Positions 44,243-46,844 of a DNA stretch of 46,844 bases are shown here, piece by piece. This DNA is from Candidatus Avanaerovorax faecigallinarum (GTDB lineage Bacteria; Bacillota; Clostridia; Peptostreptococcales; Anaerovoracaceae), in assembly GCA_019113145.1 (NCBI GenBank), contig DXHZ01000023.1, forward strand, positions 1 to 46,844, in the 5' to 3' direction. How positions within the stretch are numbered: position 1 is the first letter of the stretch; each line of letters begins with the position of its first letter. Under the pieces are notes generated by a model. It made no database searches and was not told the origin of the DNA. It saw only the letters and a program-made list of their open reading frames with translations. Position numbers and translations under genes: made by a program.

Positions 44243-45558
44243 CTGTAATGGGCGAGCTGGGAAGAGCTTACCGAAACGGAAAGAACAGATACGCAAGACT
44301 TAAGAAATCGGAGCCTGCAGGCCTCGTGATGAAGGAGCAGTACGGAAAGAATCCGGAAAATATGCTCATTCACGGCGATAACGCAAGAGTCATGGACTCC
44401 CTTCTGAGAAGAGAGGGAATGGCCGGCAGGATAAATATGATATACATAGACCCGCCTTTTTTCTCAAAGGCCGACTACGACGCGGTGCTGAAGGTGGGAA
44501 ACGAGACCATAAGGCACACGGTCTACGGGGACAACTGGCGCTTCGGAAAGGCCGGATACTTTTCCATGCTAACGTCCTCGCTGATGCAGATGAAAGAGCT
44601 GCTGGCACCGGACGGCCTCATATGGCTTCACCTGGACTGGCACGCCGCAGCCTTTGCAAGGCTCATAATGGACGAGATATTCGGAGAGGAAAACTTTGTA
44701 AACGAGATAGTCTGGAATTACAAGTCGGGCGGAAGCAGCAGCAGACATTTTGCAAGGAAACACGACACCATACTGGTCTACGCTAAAAGCCGGAAGTACG
44801 CTTTCTATCCCCTTCAGGAGAAATCCTACAACCGGCAGCTGAAGCCCTATAGGTTCAAGGGAGTGAAGGAGTACAGGGACGAAGTGGGCTGGTACACCAT
44901 GGTGAATATGAAGGACGTGTGGCAGATTGATATGGTGGGGCGAACCTCGTCTGAGAGAACCGGGTACGCAACCCAGAAGCCGGAGGAGCTTCTTAAGAGG
45001 ATCATACTTTCCTCGACAAAGGAAGGAGACCTGTGCGCCGACTTCTTCAGCGGAAGCGGAACTCTGGCCGCGGCGGCAGCGCGGACGGGAAGACGGTTTA
45101 TAGCCTGCGACATAGGGCCCCTTGCAGTGGAGACTTCGGCGGCAAGGCTTACGGCCTGCGGCGCCGACTTTGGCGTATATGAAGAAGAAGGCAGGCCGGA
45201 AAAGGAAAACCTGAGCCTGAAGTATGAAGCCGGAATAGAGGAAATTCCTTTTTCCGACGACAGAATGGTTAAAATAGAGCTTAAATCCCTCAGAATAAAC
45301 GGACTTTCGGAGGTTACGGGGGCTGATGAAGCGGTTCGCGTGAAAGAGATGGTGAAGGAAAGACCCCTTGATTTTCTCGAATCCTGGAGCGTGGATTTCG
45401 ATTTTGACGGAAAGCTTCACAGGCCGACCTTCGTTTCGGCGCGCACCGGAAAGGGTATAGAAACAGTATGTTCGGGGATTTTGAGGAGAGGAAAGAGATT
45501 GAATATAAAAGCTGCTGACATATTTGGAAACAGCGTTTTTATAGAGCCGGAAATTTAG
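44239..45558 (+). CDS. Solitary site-specific DNA methyltransferase, beta class
   Basis: A 439-residue AdoMet-dependent DNA methyltransferase. The catalytic motif IV is DPPFF at 71-75 and comes before the AdoMet motif FFSGSG at 269-274, the beta-class order seen in type III Mod proteins (N6-adenine, or N4-cytosine). The TQKPEELLKRII segment and NYKSGGSSSRHFARKHDTILVY fit that group. A C-terminal domain (about 330-439) with LDFLESWSVDFDFDG and KAADIFGN may be involved in target recognition. No restriction gene lies nearby, so it looks like an orphan enzyme with a possible epigenetic role. GGAGG is 8 bases before the start; the start overlaps ygiQ by 4 bases. Confidence 0.88.
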   Translation: MTVMGELGRAYRNGKNRYARLKKSEPAGLVMKEQYGKNPENMLIHGDNARVMDSLLRREGMAGRINMIYIDPPFFSKADYDAVLKVGNETIRHTVYGDNWRFGKAGYFSMLTSSLMQMKELLAPDGLIWLHLDWHAAAFARLIMDEIFGEENFVNEIVWNYKSGGSSSRHFARKHDTILVYAKSRKYAFYPLQEKSYNRQLKPYRFKGVKEYRDEVGWYTMVNMKDVWQIDMVGRTSSERTGYATQKPEELLKRIILSSTKEGDLCADFFSGSGTLAAAAARTGRRFIACDIGPLAVETSAARLTACGADFGVYEEEGRPEKENLSLKYEAGIEEIPFSDDRMVKIELKSLRINGLSEVTGADEAVRVKEMVKERPLDFLESWSVDFDFDGKLHRPTFVSARTGKGIETVCSGILRRGKRLNIKAADIFGNSVFIEPEI

Positions 45559-45590
45559 AGATTGATAGTCCGAGAAAAGGAGGATGTAAA

Positions 45591-46844
45591 ATGGCTAAGT
45601 ACAGGTGCAAGGTCTGTGGATGGATCTTTGACGAAGAGAAGGAAGGTATAACCTTCGAGGAGCTGACGGAATGCTATCTCTGCAGCGCTCCGAAGAGCGA
45701 GTTCGAGAAGGTAGAGGACGACGGAGCGGATGCCGGCGCAGGTACGGCTGGAGCAGCGGGAATTTCGGCTTCCGGCGGAAACGAGCTTGCCGTGGACCCG
45801 AATCTGGTGAGAAAGGATCCTGATATGCGCTACATGGCGGAAATCCACCAGATGTCGGAAACGGGACATTCCATAGACGCGGCCATGGCGACCATGATGC
45901 CTATGCCGGGCTGGGACGACGTGCTTCTCATGGGAGCTCAGCTTGACCCTATGCCTCTTGACGACGACGCACAGGTAAGCCTTAAGACCGTAATAGGAAA
46001 GAAGGCCGCAAAGCCTATGGAGCTGGAGATGCCGGTGTACATCTCCCACATGTCCTTCGGCGCCCTTTCACGCGAAGCGAAAATAGCTCTGGCAAAGGGA
46101 AGCGCAATGGCAAAGACCGCCCAGTGCAGCGGTGAAGGCGGAATCCTTCCCGAGGAAATGGAGAACGCGTATAAGTACATATTTGAGTATATCCCAAACA
46201 GGTACAGCGTAACCGACGAAAATCTCAAAAAAGCTGACGCAATAGAAATTAAAATAGGCCAGGGCACAAAGCCTGGAATGGGCGGACATCTTCCGGGCGA
46301 AAAGGTTACTCCTGAAATTGCCGAAATCAGAGGCAAGAACCCGGGAGAAGATATTCAGAGCCCTTCGAGAATTCCGGGAATCGAGACGGAGGCAGACCTT
46401 AAGGCTCTCGTTGACGAGTTGAGAAGCCGCTCCGAGGGAAGACCTGTGGGAATCAAAATCGCCGCCGGAAGGATAGAGGCGGATCTTAAATTCGCCCTTG
46501 CCGCAGGTCCCGACTTCGTGACGGTGGACGGCAGAGGGGGAGCTACCGGCTCAAGCCCTTACTTCCTCCGCGAAGCCACTACTGTGCCTACGCTCTTTGC
46601 CCTTTACAGAGCGAGAAAGTATCTGGACGAAGTCGGCTCTGACGTTGAGCTTGTCATAACCGGCGGACTGAGAGTTTCCGCAGACTTTGCAAAGGCCATC
46701 GCCATGGGAGCCGACGCCGTTGCGGTCGCTGCGGCAGGAATGATCGCCCTGGGATGTCAGCAGTACAGAATCTGCGGCAGCGGCATGTGTCCTCTGGGAA
46801 TCGCCACACAGAACCCTGAGCTGAGAAAGCGACTGGATATCGAC
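45591..46844 (+). CDS. Rubredoxin-fused FMN glutamate-synthase-like protein (partial, runs off right edge)
   Basis: The first 418 residues of an open frame that reaches the right edge. Residues 1-40 form a short rubredoxin-like iron site (C6, C9, C28, C31), with only 18 residues between the Cys pairs. Residues from about 75 match the FMN-binding domain of glutamate synthase large subunit: YISHMSFGALSREAKIALAKG, IKIGQGTKPGMGGHLPG, TVDGRGGATGSSP, and a 3Fe-4S site at C389, C395 and C400, spaced exactly as in GltB. It lacks the glutaminase domain at the N-terminus, so electrons probably come through the rubredoxin part; true glutamate synthesis is not proven. AGGAGG precedes ATG 45591. Confidence 0.9.
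   Translation, partial: MAKYRCKVCGWIFDEEKEGITFEELTECYLCSAPKSEFEKVEDDGADAGAGTAGAAGISASGGNELAVDPNLVRKDPDMRYMAEIHQMSETGHSIDAAMATMMPMPGWDDVLLMGAQLDPMPLDDDAQVSLKTVIGKKAAKPMELEMPVYISHMSFGALSREAKIALAKGSAMAKTAQCSGEGGILPEEMENAYKYIFEYIPNRYSVTDENLKKADAIEIKIGQGTKPGMGGHLPGEKVTPEIAEIRGKNPGEDIQSPSRIPGIETEADLKALVDELRSRSEGRPVGIKIAAGRIEADLKFALAAGPDFVTVDGRGGATGSSPYFLREATTVPTLFALYRARKYLDEVGSDVELVITGGLRVSADFAKAIAMGADAVAVAAAGMIALGCQQYRICGSGMCPLGIATQNPELRKRLDID

Noticed and set aside
42413..45558. A restriction-modification system
   Set aside because: Only the methyltransferase is present; neighbours are ygiQ and a glutamate-synthase-like gene, with no nuclease or helicase subunit.

Overview
This window reads as chromosome of an anaerobic Gram-positive bacterium of class Clostridia (Bacillota) with mid-range GC. 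The evidence is the gene order tig-clpP-clpX-lon-engB, the order phoH-ybeY-cdd-era-recO-DUF4342-glyS-ppdK, a Rex redox repressor, an 8-Cys ferredoxin, pyruvate phosphate dikinase, three lipoprotein solute receptors, strong AGGAGG ribosome binding sites, and tRNA genes that all encode CCA. I would not name a genus. Almost all genes lie on the + strand; the clear exception is a small ferredoxin gene.

Layout. 1-437: start of a minus-strand gene running off the left edge, and a divergent intergenic region. 438-7413: a cytosolic beta-lactamase-fold serine hydrolase, then a five-component peptide/nickel-type ABC importer (two permeases, two ATPases, one lipoprotein receptor). 7566-9649: metallo-beta-lactamase-fold hydrolase, HAD phosphatase, CYTH phosphatase. 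9802-16172: protein quality-control block (trigger factor, ClpP, ClpX, Lon) plus the ribosome-assembly GTPase EngB. 16263-19489: hpt, pduL-type phosphotransacylase, a four-TM protein, a DJ-1 protein and a PHP phosphoesterase. 19492-27865: a compact RNA/DNA/translation run (phoH, ybeY, cdd, era, recO, DUF4342, glyS) ending in ppdK. 27866-28410: a structured non-coding region with repeated AGGTCAA half-sites before acpP. 28750-32979: rex, convergent ferredoxin, a P-loop/Asp23 fusion, an OGG-type glycosylase and an N-acyl-D-amino-acid deacylase-like enzyme. 33204-34670: fifteen tRNA genes behind tandem promoters. 34743-42337: Nudix hydrolase, a second peptide-type receptor with no transporter of its own, and a complete BMP-type (nucleoside-like) ABC importer. 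42413-46844: YgiQ radical SAM protein, an orphan beta-class DNA methyltransferase, and a rubredoxin-fused FMN glutamate-synthase-like protein cut by the right edge.

How it fits together. Much of the window is housekeeping: proteolysis, ribosome and tRNA maturation, DNA repair, tRNA supply. Around it sits an anaerobic peptide and nucleoside scavenging lifestyle: two related peptide receptors, one BMP importer, peptidase/deacylase-type enzymes, hpt and cdd for salvage, PPDK and a PduL phosphotransacylase at the pyruvate/acyl-phosphate node, and Rex with ferredoxin for redox balance.

Points most worth a second look: the P-loop/Asp23 fusion; the inverted AGGTCAA half-sites before acpP; an 18-bp Rex-like palindrome before the first receptor gene; a permease that seems to need an ATT start codon; the solitary methyltransferase coupled to ygiQ; and the receptor without a transporter. 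I see no CRISPR array, insertion sequence, integrase or phage gene.
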